DNA of 64,000 nt from UBA6623 sp965248235 (GTDB taxonomy: Bacteria > Acidobacteriota > Terriglobia > Bryobacterales > UBA6623): assembly GCA_965248235.1 (NCBI GenBank), contig CBDFIU010000003.1, forward strand, positions 434,001-498,000. The letters run 5' to 3'. Below are positions 41,465-50,704 of this stretch, piece after piece (the stretch's first letter is position 1; each line of letters begins with the position of its first letter). The notes under the pieces were generated by a model. It saw only the letters and a list, made by a program, of their open reading frames with translations, was not told where the DNA came from and made no database searches. Made by a program: the position numbers and the translations under genes.

Positions 41465-43726
41465 TCAATACCGAAAGACGAACTCATTCGAATTCAAAAT
41501 CGAGTGACAAAAATCGACCAACGCCGCGGATTGCTCGGGACTGAGATTCGCGGCCGCGATCGTGGGTTTCGCGAGCGCGTCGTCCTCGGCTCCTCGCGCG
41601 GCAATCACCTTGGCTTGCTTGTCGAGAAAGGTCAATACCGTGTCCTTTTCCCACTCGTCGGGGTGGCGCGAGTAGGCGATGCGATACGCCAAATCAACCT
41701 GCTTGGAGCGGTTTTCACCGGCCTCGCTAATCAGACGCCCGGCGAAGCGCTCCGCCCAGTCGATGCTCTGGTCGCTGTTGAGATAGCTCAGCGCCTGCGG
41801 CGCCGTCATCGTTACGTCGCGGCGCGCGCAGCTCTGATGCGTGTCGGGCATGTCGTAGGCTTCCAGCATTGGATAACGCGCGTTGCGGCGGACAAAGACG
41901 TAAATGCTGCGCCGGCGATGGTCTTCAAGGTCTTCGGAAACCTGCCAACCGCCGCGTGGCTCGGGCATGTGTCGCGGCAGGGGAGGGAAGACCGAAGGCC
42001 CGCCCATCTTACCGTTGAGCGCACCGGCCACGAAAAGCGACGAATCGCGAATTACTTCCCCTTCCAACCGCTGCGGCCGATAACGCCACAACAAGCGGTT
42101 GAACGGGTCCTTCTTTTTCGCCTCTGCCCGGAAGGCCGAGCTCTGCTGATAAGCCTCGGACGTCATCATGAGCCGGTGCATTTTCTTGAGGCTCCAGCCT
42201 CGGTTGATAAACTCGCTGGTCAACCAATCGAGCAGCTCGGGATGTGTCGGGCGCTCGCCCATCATGCCGAAATCGCTCGGCGTCGCCACGATGCCGCGCC
42301 CGAAATGGAAATGCCAGAGACGATTGACGATCACGCGTGTTGTGAGCGGGTTCTCGGGATCGGCCAACCAGTTTGCCAGCGCCGTGCGGCGGCCCGTGGA
42401 TTCGAGTCCGCTGGGCGGAGCGTACTCGGCGTCGTCGGGGTTGAGAATGGTCGGGAAACCGGGCTGTACTTCCTGTTTCGGAGCCTTGTAGCTGCCAACC
42501 CCAAGAACATGTGTCGGCGGAGCTTGCTTGCCCAAGTCGAAAATGCCGACTCCCTCGGCTCGTTCGCCCGGATGTTGGTGCTCGAAGTTGGCCAGTTCCG
42601 CCTTGAGAGCTTTGTATTTCTCTTTCTGCTCGTCGTCGAGCTTGGCGACGACGGACGGTTCCCGGACGAGAAATTCCATCTGCCACTTGTACTTCGCGTA
42701 CATCTGGCGTTCGTAGGGGGTTTGCTCTTCGGGCGGCTTGGCGAGTTGTTCGCGTATTCCCGGGTAGTAGCGATTGAAACGGTCGTCGAGAATCTCTTGG
42801 CGCGTGGGTGCCAGGATCGCTTCCATCTTGTCGCGGATGTCGCTCGTGTTCTCTTCCCAGGCTTGGAGACGACTTTTGTAGTCGGTAACCTCTTCGTTCG
42901 ACCACAGCGAAATGTGATCGTTAGCCTTCGAGTTCGCGAAGAAGGCTTGCAAACGGTAGTAGTCGGCTTGCAGCAGCGGGTCGAACTTGTGATCGTGACA
43001 CTTGGCGCAACCATAGGTCAGGCCCATAAAGGTTGCTCCGACCGTGTCGGTGATGTCGAAGAGAATCTCCTGTCGCCGCAGCCACAAGTTCCATTGGTTC
43101 GTCTCGTCGGGATAGTGGCGGTTGAAGGCGGTGGCGATGCGCGCCGAGGTATCCTCGGGCCACAGTTCGTCGCCGGCGATCTGCTCGCGGACGAAGCGGT
43201 TGTAGGGCTTGTCGTCGTTTAACGCTTGAATGACGTAGTCGCGGTAGCGCCAAGCGTTGGGCCGTGTTTCGTCGGACTTGAAGCCTTCGCTGTCGGAGTA
43301 GCGCGCCAGATCAAGCCAATGCCGCGCCCAGCGCTCGCCGTATCGGGGTGAATCGAGCAGCCGGTCGACGACTTTCACGAAAGCTTCGGGCGAGTCGTCA
43401 TCGAGAAAGGCCGCGACGTCTTGGGGCGCCGGGGGCAGGCCGATCAGGTCGAACGACGCTCGGCGGATCAAGGTGATCTTGTCGGCTTTGGGAGAGAGCG
43501 CCAGCTTCTTCTCGGCCAGTTTCGCCGCGACGAAAGCGTCGATCGGATTTTCGAACGAATCGGATGCCGTGGGGACTGGAGGCCGTGTCACTTTCTGAAA
43601 GGCCCAGTATTCACGTTGCGAGGGACTGAAGGGATCATTCGTGGGCGGCGAGGCGGCCCACACGGTCGACAACAGGACTCCAAGAATCAGCGACGCGCCG
43701 GCAACGCGCACGGTCGTGAACGTCAT
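41465..43726 (-). CDS. DUF1549/DUF1553 exported protein
   Basis: A 753-residue exported protein with a signal peptide (MTFTTVRVAGASLILGVLLS ending near WAA). DUF1549 follows (NPIDAFVAAKLAEKKLALSP, RASFDLIGLPPAPQDVAAFL, RYGERWARHWLDLARYSDSE). A cytochrome-like CAKCHDHKFDP motif near residue 265 is a c-type haem attachment site. DUF1553 fills the C-terminus (NRLWHFHFGRGIVATPSDFG). It is the first gene of the pair with DUF1501; AGGGGAAAG supports the ATG at 43726. Confidence 0.9.
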   Translation of the reverse strand: MTFTTVRVAGASLILGVLLSTVWAASPPTNDPFSPSQREYWAFQKVTRPPVPTASDSFENPIDAFVAAKLAEKKLALSPKADKITLIRRASFDLIGLPPAPQDVAAFLDDDSPEAFVKVVDRLLDSPRYGERWARHWLDLARYSDSEGFKSDETRPNAWRYRDYVIQALNDDKPYNRFVREQIAGDELWPEDTSARIATAFNRHYPDETNQWNLWLRRQEILFDITDTVGATFMGLTYGCAKCHDHKFDPLLQADYYRLQAFFANSKANDHISLWSNEEVTDYKSRLQAWEENTSDIRDKMEAILAPTRQEILDDRFNRYYPGIREQLAKPPEEQTPYERQMYAKYKWQMEFLVREPSVVAKLDDEQKEKYKALKAELANFEHQHPGERAEGVGIFDLGKQAPPTHVLGVGSYKAPKQEVQPGFPTILNPDDAEYAPPSGLESTGRRTALANWLADPENPLTTRVIVNRLWHFHFGRGIVATPSDFGMMGERPTHPELLDWLTSEFINRGWSLKKMHRLMMTSEAYQQSSAFRAEAKKKDPFNRLLWRYRPQRLEGEVIRDSSLFVAGALNGKMGGPSVFPPLPRHMPEPRGGWQVSEDLEDHRRRSIYVFVRRNARYPMLEAYDMPDTHQSCARRDVTMTAPQALSYLNSDQSIDWAERFAGRLISEAGENRSKQVDLAYRIAYSRHPDEWEKDTVLTFLDKQAKVIAARGAEDDALAKPTIAAANLSPEQSAALVDFCHSILNSNEFVFRY

Positions 43727-43893
43727 GATCTTTCCCCTTTTCGCTGCAATCAGCGGGCGACGGCGAACACCTACCACCCATAAACAATGTATCGAATCGG
43801 GAGCCGAAAAACTAGGGGGCGGCCCTCTTCCCATCCGGGTTTCGCGTGCGGTTATACTAACGGCCAAGTAGGTTGCGGGTCCTTATTGCAGGA

Positions 43894-44930
43894 GGATGGG
43901 TATTTACTTGACTCAGGTGACCACAAGATGTAGGATCGGGGAAATGGAAGATTATCCTCGGAATCTGGCCGAGTTCGAGGCGCGTTTCGCCACCGAGCAG
44001 GCCTGTCGAGAGTATCTGTGTCAACTCCGCTGGCCGGAGGGTTTTCGTTGTCCGCGATGCGGGCACGACAAAGCGTGGGCGGTGCGGACAGCGCTGCTGG
44101 AGTGCGCCGGCTGCGGGCATCAAGCTTCTCCAACGGCGGGCACAATATTTCAAGACACCCGCCAACCCCTCCAGAGTTGGTTTCGAGCCATGTGGTGGCT
44201 CACGAGCCAGAAGAACGGGGCGAGCGCGCTGGGCTTGCAGCGGGTGTTGGGCCTGGGCAGCTACAAAACGGCCTGGACTTGGTTGCATAAGCTCCGGCGC
44301 GCCATGGTGCGGCCCGGACGCGATCGGCTCAGCGGGCGCGTGGAGGTTGACGAGACTTACTTAGGAGGCTTGGAGGAGGGCGTGCGCGGTCGCCAAACCG
44401 ACGCTAAGGCGCTGATTGTAGTAGCGGCCGAGGAAGATGGTGCCGGCATCGGGCGGGTTCGGATACGCACCATTCCCAACGCCTCCGGGGACAGCTTGAT
44501 GGCCTTCGTCGGCGAGTCGATCGAACCCGGCAGCGTGGTCCATACCGACGGTTGGCTGGGATACGAACCGCTCGAAGGCGACGGCTATCGCCACGAGGTG
44601 AGCTACCTGGAGGGGCAACCGGCGCGCGCCTCGAAACTGCTCCCCCGGGTGCACCGCGTGGTGTCGTTAGTGAAGCGCTGGATACTGGGCACGCATCAAG
44701 GAGCGGTCAGTCACGAGCATCTCGACTCCTACCTCGACGAATTCGCCTTCCGCTTCAACCGCCGCAAGTCCAGAAGTCGAGGCAAGCTCTTTTACCGCCT
44801 GGTTCAACAGGCCGTCGCCGTGCCACCGGCACCCTACAAATCGCTGGTCGGAGGCACCGCGACACGCGCTACGGACGACCACAACATGTAGGGGCTATTT
44901 CCCAATACCTGAGTCAAGTAAATACCCATC
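43894..44930 (+). mobile_element. IS1595-family insertion sequence, copy 1
   Basis: A 1037-bp element with inverted ends: GATGGGTATTTACTTGACTC on the left and its exact complement ending CCCATC on the right. It is flanked by an 8-bp target duplication, TTGCAGGA, at 43886-43893 and 44931-44938; 8 bp is normal for IS1595. It carries one transposase gene. Intact ends and duplication point to a recent insertion. The duplicated target contains the AGGA that serves as ribosome site for the response regulator beyond it. Confidence 0.92.
43944..44891 (+). CDS. IS1595-family transposase (ISXO2-like)
   Basis: A 315-residue transposase. The N-terminal zinc ribbon has FRCPRCGHDKAWAV and LECAGCGHQASPTAGT. 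The catalytic ISXO2-like domain holds VEVDETYLGG near 134, with further Asp/His/Glu residues in VVHTDGWLGYE and in the C-terminal HLDSYLDEFAFRFNRR segment. The ATG at 43944 gives the family-typical start MEDYPRNLAEF; an earlier Met lies in the terminal repeat. The protein is identical to that of copy 2. Confidence 0.92.
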   Translation: MEDYPRNLAEFEARFATEQACREYLCQLRWPEGFRCPRCGHDKAWAVRTALLECAGCGHQASPTAGTIFQDTRQPLQSWFRAMWWLTSQKNGASALGLQRVLGLGSYKTAWTWLHKLRRAMVRPGRDRLSGRVEVDETYLGGLEEGVRGRQTDAKALIVVAAEEDGAGIGRVRIRTIPNASGDSLMAFVGESIEPGSVVHTDGWLGYEPLEGDGYRHEVSYLEGQPARASKLLPRVHRVVSLVKRWILGTHQGAVSHEHLDSYLDEFAFRFNRRKSRSRGKLFYRLVQQAVAVPPAPYKSLVGGTATRATDDHNM

Positions 44931-44944
44931 TTGCAGGATTTTCA

Positions 44945-45748
44945 ATGGCCGAGAAACAGCAAGAATCCGCGACTCCGGCGACCTTGACCGCGCTTATCGT
45001 CGACGATGAAAAATTGGCTCGCGATGAGCTCGCCTTTCTGTTGAAGTCGTTTCCCGAGGTTGAGATCATCGGGACGGCCGGGAACGGGCTGGAAGCGTTG
45101 AAGTGCATCGAAGCCGACGCCCCCGACCTGGTCTTTATGGACGTCCACATGCCAGGGCTCGACGGCCTTGGGGCGGTTCGCAAGTTGATGGACGCCGGGG
45201 GCGAGCTGCCTCATTTCATTTTCGCTACCGCTTATGATCAATATGCCGTCGAAGCCTTCGAGGTCAACGCCGTTGATTATCTACTGAAGCCGATCGACAA
45301 GGAACGGCTCGCTGTCTCGATCGAGCGCGCGCGGAAAAGGGCCGAATCGCCGCAGTCACCCGATCGTGTTCGGCAACTGGTGACCCAGATGGAGAGCCGC
45401 GTTTCTCCGACGCGAACCAAGCTTCTTATCAAGAGCAACAATCGCATGCTGCTTGTCGACGCAGAGGAAGTGGTTTACGCCGCGACGCAAGACGGGGCGA
45501 TCCGTGTGGTTTCAACGTTGGTCGACGGCCAGTCGAACTACAAGACAATCGAGGAATTGCAATCGAGTCTCGACTTCCCCGACTTCTGGCGTCCGCACCG
45601 GTCCTTCCTGGTCAACATCAACAAGATCCAGGAAGTGATTCCTTGGTTCAAGTCCACGTATCAACTTCGTATGAGCGACAAGGAGCAGACGGAGATCCCG
45701 GTCAGCCGCGGGCAGACTAAGCGCTTGCGCGAGCTTTTCAAGTTGTAG
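44945..45748 (+). CDS. LytTR-type response regulator
   Basis: A 267-residue two-component regulator. The receiver domain (TALIVDDEKLARDELAFLLK) has phospho-acceptor Asp in LVFMDVHMPGLDGL and the closing FEVNAVDYLLKPIDKERL. The C-terminal LytTR DNA-binding domain includes LIKSNNRMLLVDAEEVVYAA and FWRPHRSFLVNINKIQEV. No histidine kinase is adjacent. IS copy 1 ends 14 bases upstream, so the native promoter has been displaced although the AGGA ribosome site survives. Confidence 0.92.
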   Translation: MAEKQQESATPATLTALIVDDEKLARDELAFLLKSFPEVEIIGTAGNGLEALKCIEADAPDLVFMDVHMPGLDGLGAVRKLMDAGGELPHFIFATAYDQYAVEAFEVNAVDYLLKPIDKERLAVSIERARKRAESPQSPDRVRQLVTQMESRVSPTRTKLLIKSNNRMLLVDAEEVVYAATQDGAIRVVSTLVDGQSNYKTIEELQSSLDFPDFWRPHRSFLVNINKIQEVIPWFKSTYQLRMSDKEQTEIPVSRGQTKRLRELFKL

Positions 45749-45835
45749 CGCCGAAGGAAGAGGGTTTCGACCGCGGCGATAGAATGGAGCTTGCCGGCAA
45801 GCGCGGGACGGCTCACTTCCGAACAGGAGACTCAC

Positions 45836-46318
45836 GTGGAACTCAGCACCGTCAGTATGGATATCCCCGAGGGCGGCAATCTGATTCTCGGACAGTCGCA
45901 TTTCATCAAGACCGTCGAGGATCTCTACGAAATCATCGTCGGCACCGTACCTCAAATGAAATTCGGCATCGCCTTCAACGAAGCCTCGGGCGCATGCTTG
46001 ACCCGGGTCGAGGGCAACGACGATAACCTGCGCGCGGTCGCCGTCAAGAACGCAACGGCGATGGCCGCCGGACATTGTTTCGTTATCGTAATGACCGACG
46101 GCTATCCGATCAACATTCTCAACCGCATCAAGGATTGCCCGGAGGTCGTTCGGCTGTTCTGCGCAACCGCGAATCCGGTCGAAGTCGTCCTCGCCGAAAC
46201 GGCGCAAGGCCGCGGTGTGCTGGGCGTGATCGACGGCTCGATCCCCAAAGGCGTCGAGGGCGAAAGCGATGTCGAATGGCGGCACAACTTCTTGCGCACA
46301 ATCGGCTACAAGCGCTAG
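45836..46318 (+). CDS. Adenosine-specific kinase family protein
   Basis: A 160-residue protein of the adenosine-specific kinase (PF04008) family, known mainly from archaea and thermophiles, where a structure with adenosine or AMP gave the name. Family marks are IPEGGNLILGQSHFIKTVED, VPQMKFGIAFNEASG and RGVLGVIDGSIPKGVEGE. GTG at 45836 is chosen over longer frames because an AGGAG lies 6 bases upstream and the family begins there. Function in bacteria is not well shown. Confidence 0.85.
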   Translation: MELSTVSMDIPEGGNLILGQSHFIKTVEDLYEIIVGTVPQMKFGIAFNEASGACLTRVEGNDDNLRAVAVKNATAMAAGHCFVIVMTDGYPINILNRIKDCPEVVRLFCATANPVEVVLAETAQGRGVLGVIDGSIPKGVEGESDVEWRHNFLRTIGYKR

Positions 46319-46448
46319 TGAGCGCTTCAGGTATACGAAACCGAGCCCCTTAGTAAGCAGTATGCGATGAAACGGCCCAGCGCCAAAATAGAGTGGTGGG
46401 AGAGTGATCCCGGTCGATGCCGTCCTAACAGTGCGGCAATGGAAACTC

Positions 46449-46745
46449 ATGAAAGTCATCGTTGATCTATGCGTCGTCCCACTCGGAGTCGGCGTCTCCG
46501 TTTCAAAATACGTCGCCGCCTGCGGCAAAGTGCTCGCCGACGCGGGTCTCAAGACCAGCCTGCACGCTTACGGAACCAATATCGAGGGTGAATGGAATGA
46601 AGTCTTTCAAGCCGTCAAGCGATGCCACGAAGTGATCCACCAGATGGGGGCGCCACGCATCACGACGACTATCAAACTGGGTACGCGCGTCGATCGGGAC
46701 CAAACCATGGAAGACAAGATCCGCAGCGTGGAAGAAAAGAGCTGA
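46449..46745 (+). CDS. MTH1187 family thiamine-binding protein
   Basis: A 98-residue ferredoxin-like fold protein of the MTH1187/YkoF-like family (PF01910), which binds thiamine-like or other small ligands. Marks are VIVDLCVVPLGVGVSVSKYV and HAYGTNIEGEWNEVFQAVKR, with a final TTTIKLGTRVDR. The ATG at 46449 matches the family start; the earlier Met at 46404 is not supported. It is short but complete. Confidence 0.85.
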   Translation: MKVIVDLCVVPLGVGVSVSKYVAACGKVLADAGLKTSLHAYGTNIEGEWNEVFQAVKRCHEVIHQMGAPRITTTIKLGTRVDRDQTMEDKIRSVEEKS

Positions 46746-46888
46746 GCCGCGCCGACGCGGCGTCCCGCCAGGCGTACGGTGAACGGTTCACGTCCCTGGA
46801 TGAGGCGCCGCGCGACACGTCATTCGATAAACGACATCGATAAAACGACACACTTTGATACAATGGGACACTCGGAGACAGATCAACT

Positions 46889-47266
46889 ATGGCCGCACCG
46901 GTAGAAGATTTGGAAGCAGTCGATCTAGGGCTCGTCAAGATGGAACCCTGGTCGGACGGGTTGACCAATCCGCGCAAGAAGATGCCCAAGGAACTCGCTG
47001 TCATCAACGAGTGTTGCACGGGCTGCGCGGGGTCTCCGGTTTGCATCACGTATTGTCCGGTGGCGGAATGCATGTTCTGGGTTCCGGACGAAGATCACCC
47101 TCCTTTCGGCCGCATCGAGGTCGACTACCAACTTTGCATCGGCTGCAAGAAATGCATCAGCAAAGGCCCCGACGACACGTTTCTCGACGGCTGCCCATGG
47201 GACGCCATTGACATGGTGCCTCGCGAGGACGTGGAAGTAGAGTTGGAAGTCAAGTTCAACTATTGA
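46889..47266 (+). CDS. Ferredoxin-type 4Fe-4S protein
   Basis: A 125-residue protein with two iron-sulfur cluster motifs. The first is CTGCAGSPVCITYCPVAEC near 43-61, an expanded spacing. The second is CIGCKKCISKGPDDTFLDGC near 88-107, then PWDAIDM. The spacing departs from the simple CxxCxxCxxxCP ferredoxin and resembles ferredoxin-like subunits seen in Acidobacteria. Likely a cytoplasmic electron carrier or subunit of a larger redox enzyme; no partner gene is adjacent. Confidence 0.85.
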   Translation: MAAPVEDLEAVDLGLVKMEPWSDGLTNPRKKMPKELAVINECCTGCAGSPVCITYCPVAECMFWVPDEDHPPFGRIEVDYQLCIGCKKCISKGPDDTFLDGCPWDAIDMVPREDVEVELEVKFNY

Positions 47267-47388
47267 GCGGCGGCATTCGACGGGCTGCTCATCGGCACTT
47301 TTTTCTCTCCCTGACTCGCAGCGGACGGTCAACTGTCTCTAAACTATTTGTCTCACCCCAGGGGCAAGCCCCCATCCTCTCCCCGATC

Positions 47389-48043
47389 TCAACCCCCGAT
47401 CTCGCCGAAAGAGAAGAGACAGCTCGCACAACTACAGCCTTTTGAAACGCGCCTCATTTTCATCGGGTGCCGCTCGCGAAACCACGACAATATTCCTCTC
47501 CCATCCAACATAGAAGAATGGGTTTTCCCCACATGCCTCTTCGAGAAGGCGGGGTTCGATGTCAGCTCGCTTTCGAGTACCACGTCTTCGATAACGTAGA
47601 GTCCTCCTGAACGGACATGCGGCAGAAAGTTCTTGAGGGTGGCGAGTTGATCATCCGCGACGTGCGAGGCATCGTCGATGATTCAGATCGAAGGCATCGA
47701 CCTCGATGTTGGACAACAGGTCCGTTGTCTGTTGAGCCGCGGTTGACTCGCAAAGGTGCGTGCGTATGCGTTCTTCGGTGAATTGTGTATCGGCCTGGAC
47801 GTCTATGCCGTGTACGACTGCATTGGGAAAGTAGTCACGCCATGCGCGAAGCGACCCCCCGGGGCGATACCACTCGGCGCCCCATCCAAGCATTGAGGAG
47901 TGCGCATCCGGTATAAGGGTTCCGATTCCCACCTCGAGGACGGCTCGGACGGATTCACGGCGCGGCTCTAGGAGAGCATGGTACAGGACGGCATACTCTA
48001 CCTTGTCGGTTCCGTAATTATGAAACAAATCCTGAATCTTCAT
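47389..48043 (-). pseudogene. SAM-dependent methyltransferase, frameshifted
   Basis: The start MKIQDLFHNYGTDK with VLEVGIGTLIPDAHSSMLG and YRPGGSLRAWRDYFPNAVVH marks a sugar O-methyltransferase-like enzyme of the TylF/MycE type. After VDAFDL, one extra A near 47684 shifts the frame. Skipping it gives IIDDASHVADDQLATLKNFL followed by VRSGGLYVIEDV in the next frame, down to about 47389. A single-base insertion, so either recent inactivation or a sequence error. Confidence 0.7.
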
Positions 48044-48156
48044 CGATGGCACCTTCCTTAGTGTAGGGGCCGTGCTCGGCTTGATTTCGGTGTTCAGGAG
48101 ATGGAGAACTTCCGAACAGCGGTCCATGGGAAGCGAGGCGAGGCGGGCCGCTTCGC

Positions 48157-48316
48157 CGCCGCTGACGGTCTTGGGTTTTGGGGGCCCGGGCTCAGGATAA
48201 CGGGGTTGTCAACCCCGTTTCGGCGCGGGTTCGACAACTGTCAAGGATCGTGTCCCCACGATCGTGGACACCGGCCCGCTCCATGCCCACCAACGACCGG
48301 TTTGCCGGTCGTTCGC
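48157..48316. repeat. Dispersed hairpin repeat, copy A
   Basis: It shares CGCTGACGGTC, then GGGCTCAGGATAACGGG, TTGTCAA and two hairpins with copy B at 53511-53695: GATCGTG-TCCC-CACGATC (48246-48263) and AACGACCGG-TTTG-CCGGTCGTT (48292-48313). Copy A also has AACGGGG-TTGTCAA-CCCCGTT. No coding capacity is evident in 48128-48400. A third, weaker relative of its first part is at about 47295-47330. Confidence 0.6.
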
Positions 48317-48415
48317 CCGGGAGGAAGTTGCGGCTTGGGATTGGGTGCCGGCCCATACGGACCGGCCGGTATTCATCCAGCCGCGCAACACTGCGCGAAC
48401 CTTTTTGGGGGCTTT

Positions 48416-48729
48416 CTATTGCGGCGCTTGTTCGGGCACGCGGGTTGAATCTTCTCTATTCCTGAGCTGTCTTCGATCGTCCGCCGATCGTCTCTCCAGC
48501 CAGCCCATTGGGAAGTCCGCCGGAATGCGTGTCATTTGGCAAAGGGTTGCGATGAGTTCCTTCTTCTTCGTAGCCCTATGTGGACTAACCCATTGCCAAA
48601 CAATCTCATTCTCCCGGGTCACTTCAAACGCTCGTCCTGAAGCGGAATCGGTGACAATCTTGTTGCCGTTCGCCACCTGCTCCACCACCCCCATGATGGG
48701 ACAGAAGAACGACGCATTGGATTTGCCCG
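48416..48729 (-). pseudogene. Arylsulfotransferase-like gene, C-terminal fragment
   Basis: Reads SNASFFCPIMGVVEQVANGN, then a TRENEIVWQW segment, ending shortly after FPMGWLERR. This is the last beta-propeller part of an ASST-like protein. It begins exactly at the left end of IS copy 2 and corresponds to the N-terminal part on the other side of the element (49767-50371) in the same direction. About 150 central residues are missing between the two parts. Confidence 0.65.
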
Positions 48730-49766
48730 GGATGGGTATTGACTTGACTCAGGTGACCACAAGATGTAGGATCGGGGAAATGGAAGATTATCCTCGGAAT
48801 CTGGCCGAGTTCGAGGCGCGTTTCGCCACCGAGCAGGCCTGTCGAGAGTATCTGTGTCAACTCCGCTGGCCGGAGGGTTTTCGTTGTCCGCGATGCGGGC
48901 ACGACAAAGCGTGGGCGGTGCGGACAGCGCTGCTGGAGTGCGCCGGCTGCGGGCATCAAGCTTCTCCAACGGCGGGCACAATATTTCAAGACACCCGCCA
49001 ACCCCTCCAGAGTTGGTTTCGAGCCATGTGGTGGCTCACGAGCCAGAAGAACGGGGCGAGCGCGCTGGGCTTGCAGCGGGTGTTGGGCCTGGGCAGCTAC
49101 AAAACGGCCTGGACTTGGTTGCATAAGCTCCGGCGCGCCATGGTGCGGCCCGGACGCGATCGGCTCAGCGGGCGCGTGGAGGTTGACGAGACTTACTTAG
49201 GAGGCTTGGAGGAGGGCGTGCGCGGTCGCCAAACCGACGCTAAGGCGCTGATTGTAGTAGCGGCCGAGGAAGATGGTGCCGGCATCGGGCGGGTTCGGAT
49301 ACGCACCATTCCCAACGCCTCCGGGGACAGCTTGATGGCCTTCGTCGGCGAGTCGATCGAACCCGGCAGCGTGGTCCATACCGACGGTTGGCTGGGATAC
49401 GAACCGCTCGAAGGCGACGGCTATCGCCACGAGGTGAGCTACCTGGAGGGGCAACCGGCGCGCGCCTCGAAACTGCTCCCCCGGGTGCACCGCGTGGTGT
49501 CGTTAGTGAAGCGCTGGATACTGGGCACGCATCAAGGAGCGGTCAGTCACGAGCATCTCGACTCCTACCTCGACGAATTCGCCTTCCGCTTCAACCGCCG
49601 CAAGTCCAGAAGTCGAGGCAAGCTCTTTTACCGCCTGGTTCAACAGGCCGTCGCCGTGCCACCGGCACCCTACAAATCGCTGGTCGGAGGCACCGCGACA
49701 CGCGCTACGGACGACCACAACATGTAGGGGCTATTTCCCAATACCTGAGTCAAGTAAATATCCATC
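48730..49766 (+). mobile_element. IS1595-family insertion sequence, copy 2
   Basis: 1037 bp, the same length as copy 1, with an identical transposase. The terminal repeats differ by single bases: GGGTATTG instead of GGGTATTT on the left, and TATCCATC instead of TACCCATC on the right. The flanks TTTGCCCG (left) and AGAACTGT (right) do not match, so no target duplication remains. This fits an adjacent deletion or recombination after insertion into the arylsulfotransferase-like gene. Confidence 0.9.
48780..49727 (+). CDS. IS1595-family transposase, copy 2
   Basis: A 315-residue transposase with the zinc ribbon (FRCPRCGHDKA, CAGCGHQ) and ISXO2-like catalytic domain (VEVDETYLGG). It is identical to the protein of copy 1. 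A frame open further upstream to 48264 runs outside the element and is not part of the gene. As the coding sequence is intact, this copy could supply transposase in trans. Confidence 0.9.
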   Translation: MEDYPRNLAEFEARFATEQACREYLCQLRWPEGFRCPRCGHDKAWAVRTALLECAGCGHQASPTAGTIFQDTRQPLQSWFRAMWWLTSQKNGASALGLQRVLGLGSYKTAWTWLHKLRRAMVRPGRDRLSGRVEVDETYLGGLEEGVRGRQTDAKALIVVAAEEDGAGIGRVRIRTIPNASGDSLMAFVGESIEPGSVVHTDGWLGYEPLEGDGYRHEVSYLEGQPARASKLLPRVHRVVSLVKRWILGTHQGAVSHEHLDSYLDEFAFRFNRRKSRSRGKLFYRLVQQAVAVPPAPYKSLVGGTATRATDDHNM

Positions 49767-50371
49767 AGAACTGTAATCAACCCCGCATCGTCGACCCAGA
49801 AATCATGATGGCAGCCCGCGGCCCCACCCGCGCTTGAGCCCGAGTAGGTCCAAAGGATGCTTGAATTTCTGTCAAGCTTAATCAGTCCGTAACGCTCAAA
49901 CATCGCAAGGAGATCGCCATTGGGGTAAAGGTAAGATCGAACAAAATAGTGCGGTGGGTTGTTTTTAGACTCCATTGGGCGGTAGGCGTCCCAATCCGGC
50001 CATATGTCGAGAAACTCTTTACGCCATGTGTGAAGCGTCTTGCCCTTCATGTCGATCAGTCTTGCTTCCGGGCCGTGCCCCGAAACATACAGATTGTAAC
50101 CGTCAAAGGCTCTCTCGGGGTCAAGAATAGTGACACCGCTGGTCGCTCCGGCCTTCGTGTAGCCGCTCAAGTAGCCGAGTGTGGAGAGCCGCTTGAGGGC
50201 AGCTTCGTCTAACGCCGGGTCAGGAAGCACTTCCGGCGCGTCATTCCATCGACCAAGGAGCGGGTCCGTGTCTCGCCGCGAATCCCCCGAGCATGAAGCG
50301 AGGGCAAGCCCGACGAGAATCGCGAGGGTCGAAACAGTCTTATGAACCTTGCAGCCGACCAACCGTCTCAT
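49767..50371 (-). pseudogene. Arylsulfotransferase-like lipoprotein, N-terminal part
   Basis: Starts at 50371 with AGGAG upstream and a lipoprotein signal (VSTLAILVGLALASCSG, lipobox LASC). It continues with LSTLGYLSGYTKAG, then the ASST-type YNLYVSGHGPEARLIDMKGK and HTWRKEF, and ends at GCHHDFWVDDAGLITVLM where IS copy 2 begins. ASST-like proteins move sulfuryl groups between phenols or bind periplasmic ligands. The intact gene would have been about 420 residues. Confidence 0.75.
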
Positions 50372-50648
50372 CGCGCCGCAACTCCTTTCGAAGTATTCCG
50401 TGTTCTCCATTTGCCGACGCGAAGGGACGGGCGGCGTTCCGACCGGACCGCTTCGGAGAGGCAAGGTTCCAGTACGCAGCGGGTCGAGTGGTCAAGCGCT
50501 ACGTTATACCAGCCGGGAGGGGAAGTCAATGGAGAACGCCGCTCCCTTTGATCGGAAACCGACGGCCAATCAGCCGGTGTCGGGAGCCGCGGAGCCTGGG
50601 CGCTCGGCGTCATCCATTGGCTGAAGGCGGTGGAGGATGGAGAGTTTC

Positions 50649-50678
50649 TTGACAATTCATGATTTGTCATGATACCTT
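50649..50678 (+). promoter_or_regulatory. Promoter and palindromic operator of TA pair
   Basis: TTGACA at 50649-50654 is a perfect -35 box. A TACCTT hexamer 18 bases on is a poor -10. Between them two copies of the self-complementary TCATGA lie at 50657-50662 and 50667-50672, forming TCATGATTTGTCATGA. A repeat of this kind over the promoter is usual for antitoxin autoregulation. Confidence 0.5.
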
Positions 50679-50704
50679 GCAGTGAGTTGAGCAGAGGTCG
50701 TGCC

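Noticed and set aside
41420..43222. A 600-residue plus-strand frame opposite DUF1553
   Set aside because: Shadow of the DUF1549/DUF1553 gene; Val/Gly/Arg-rich with no recognisable domain.
48264..48779. Extension of the IS copy 2 transposase frame upstream, giving a 487-residue protein
   Set aside because: The extra part lies outside the element in repeat DNA and the antisense of the ASST fragment; copy 1 shows the true start.
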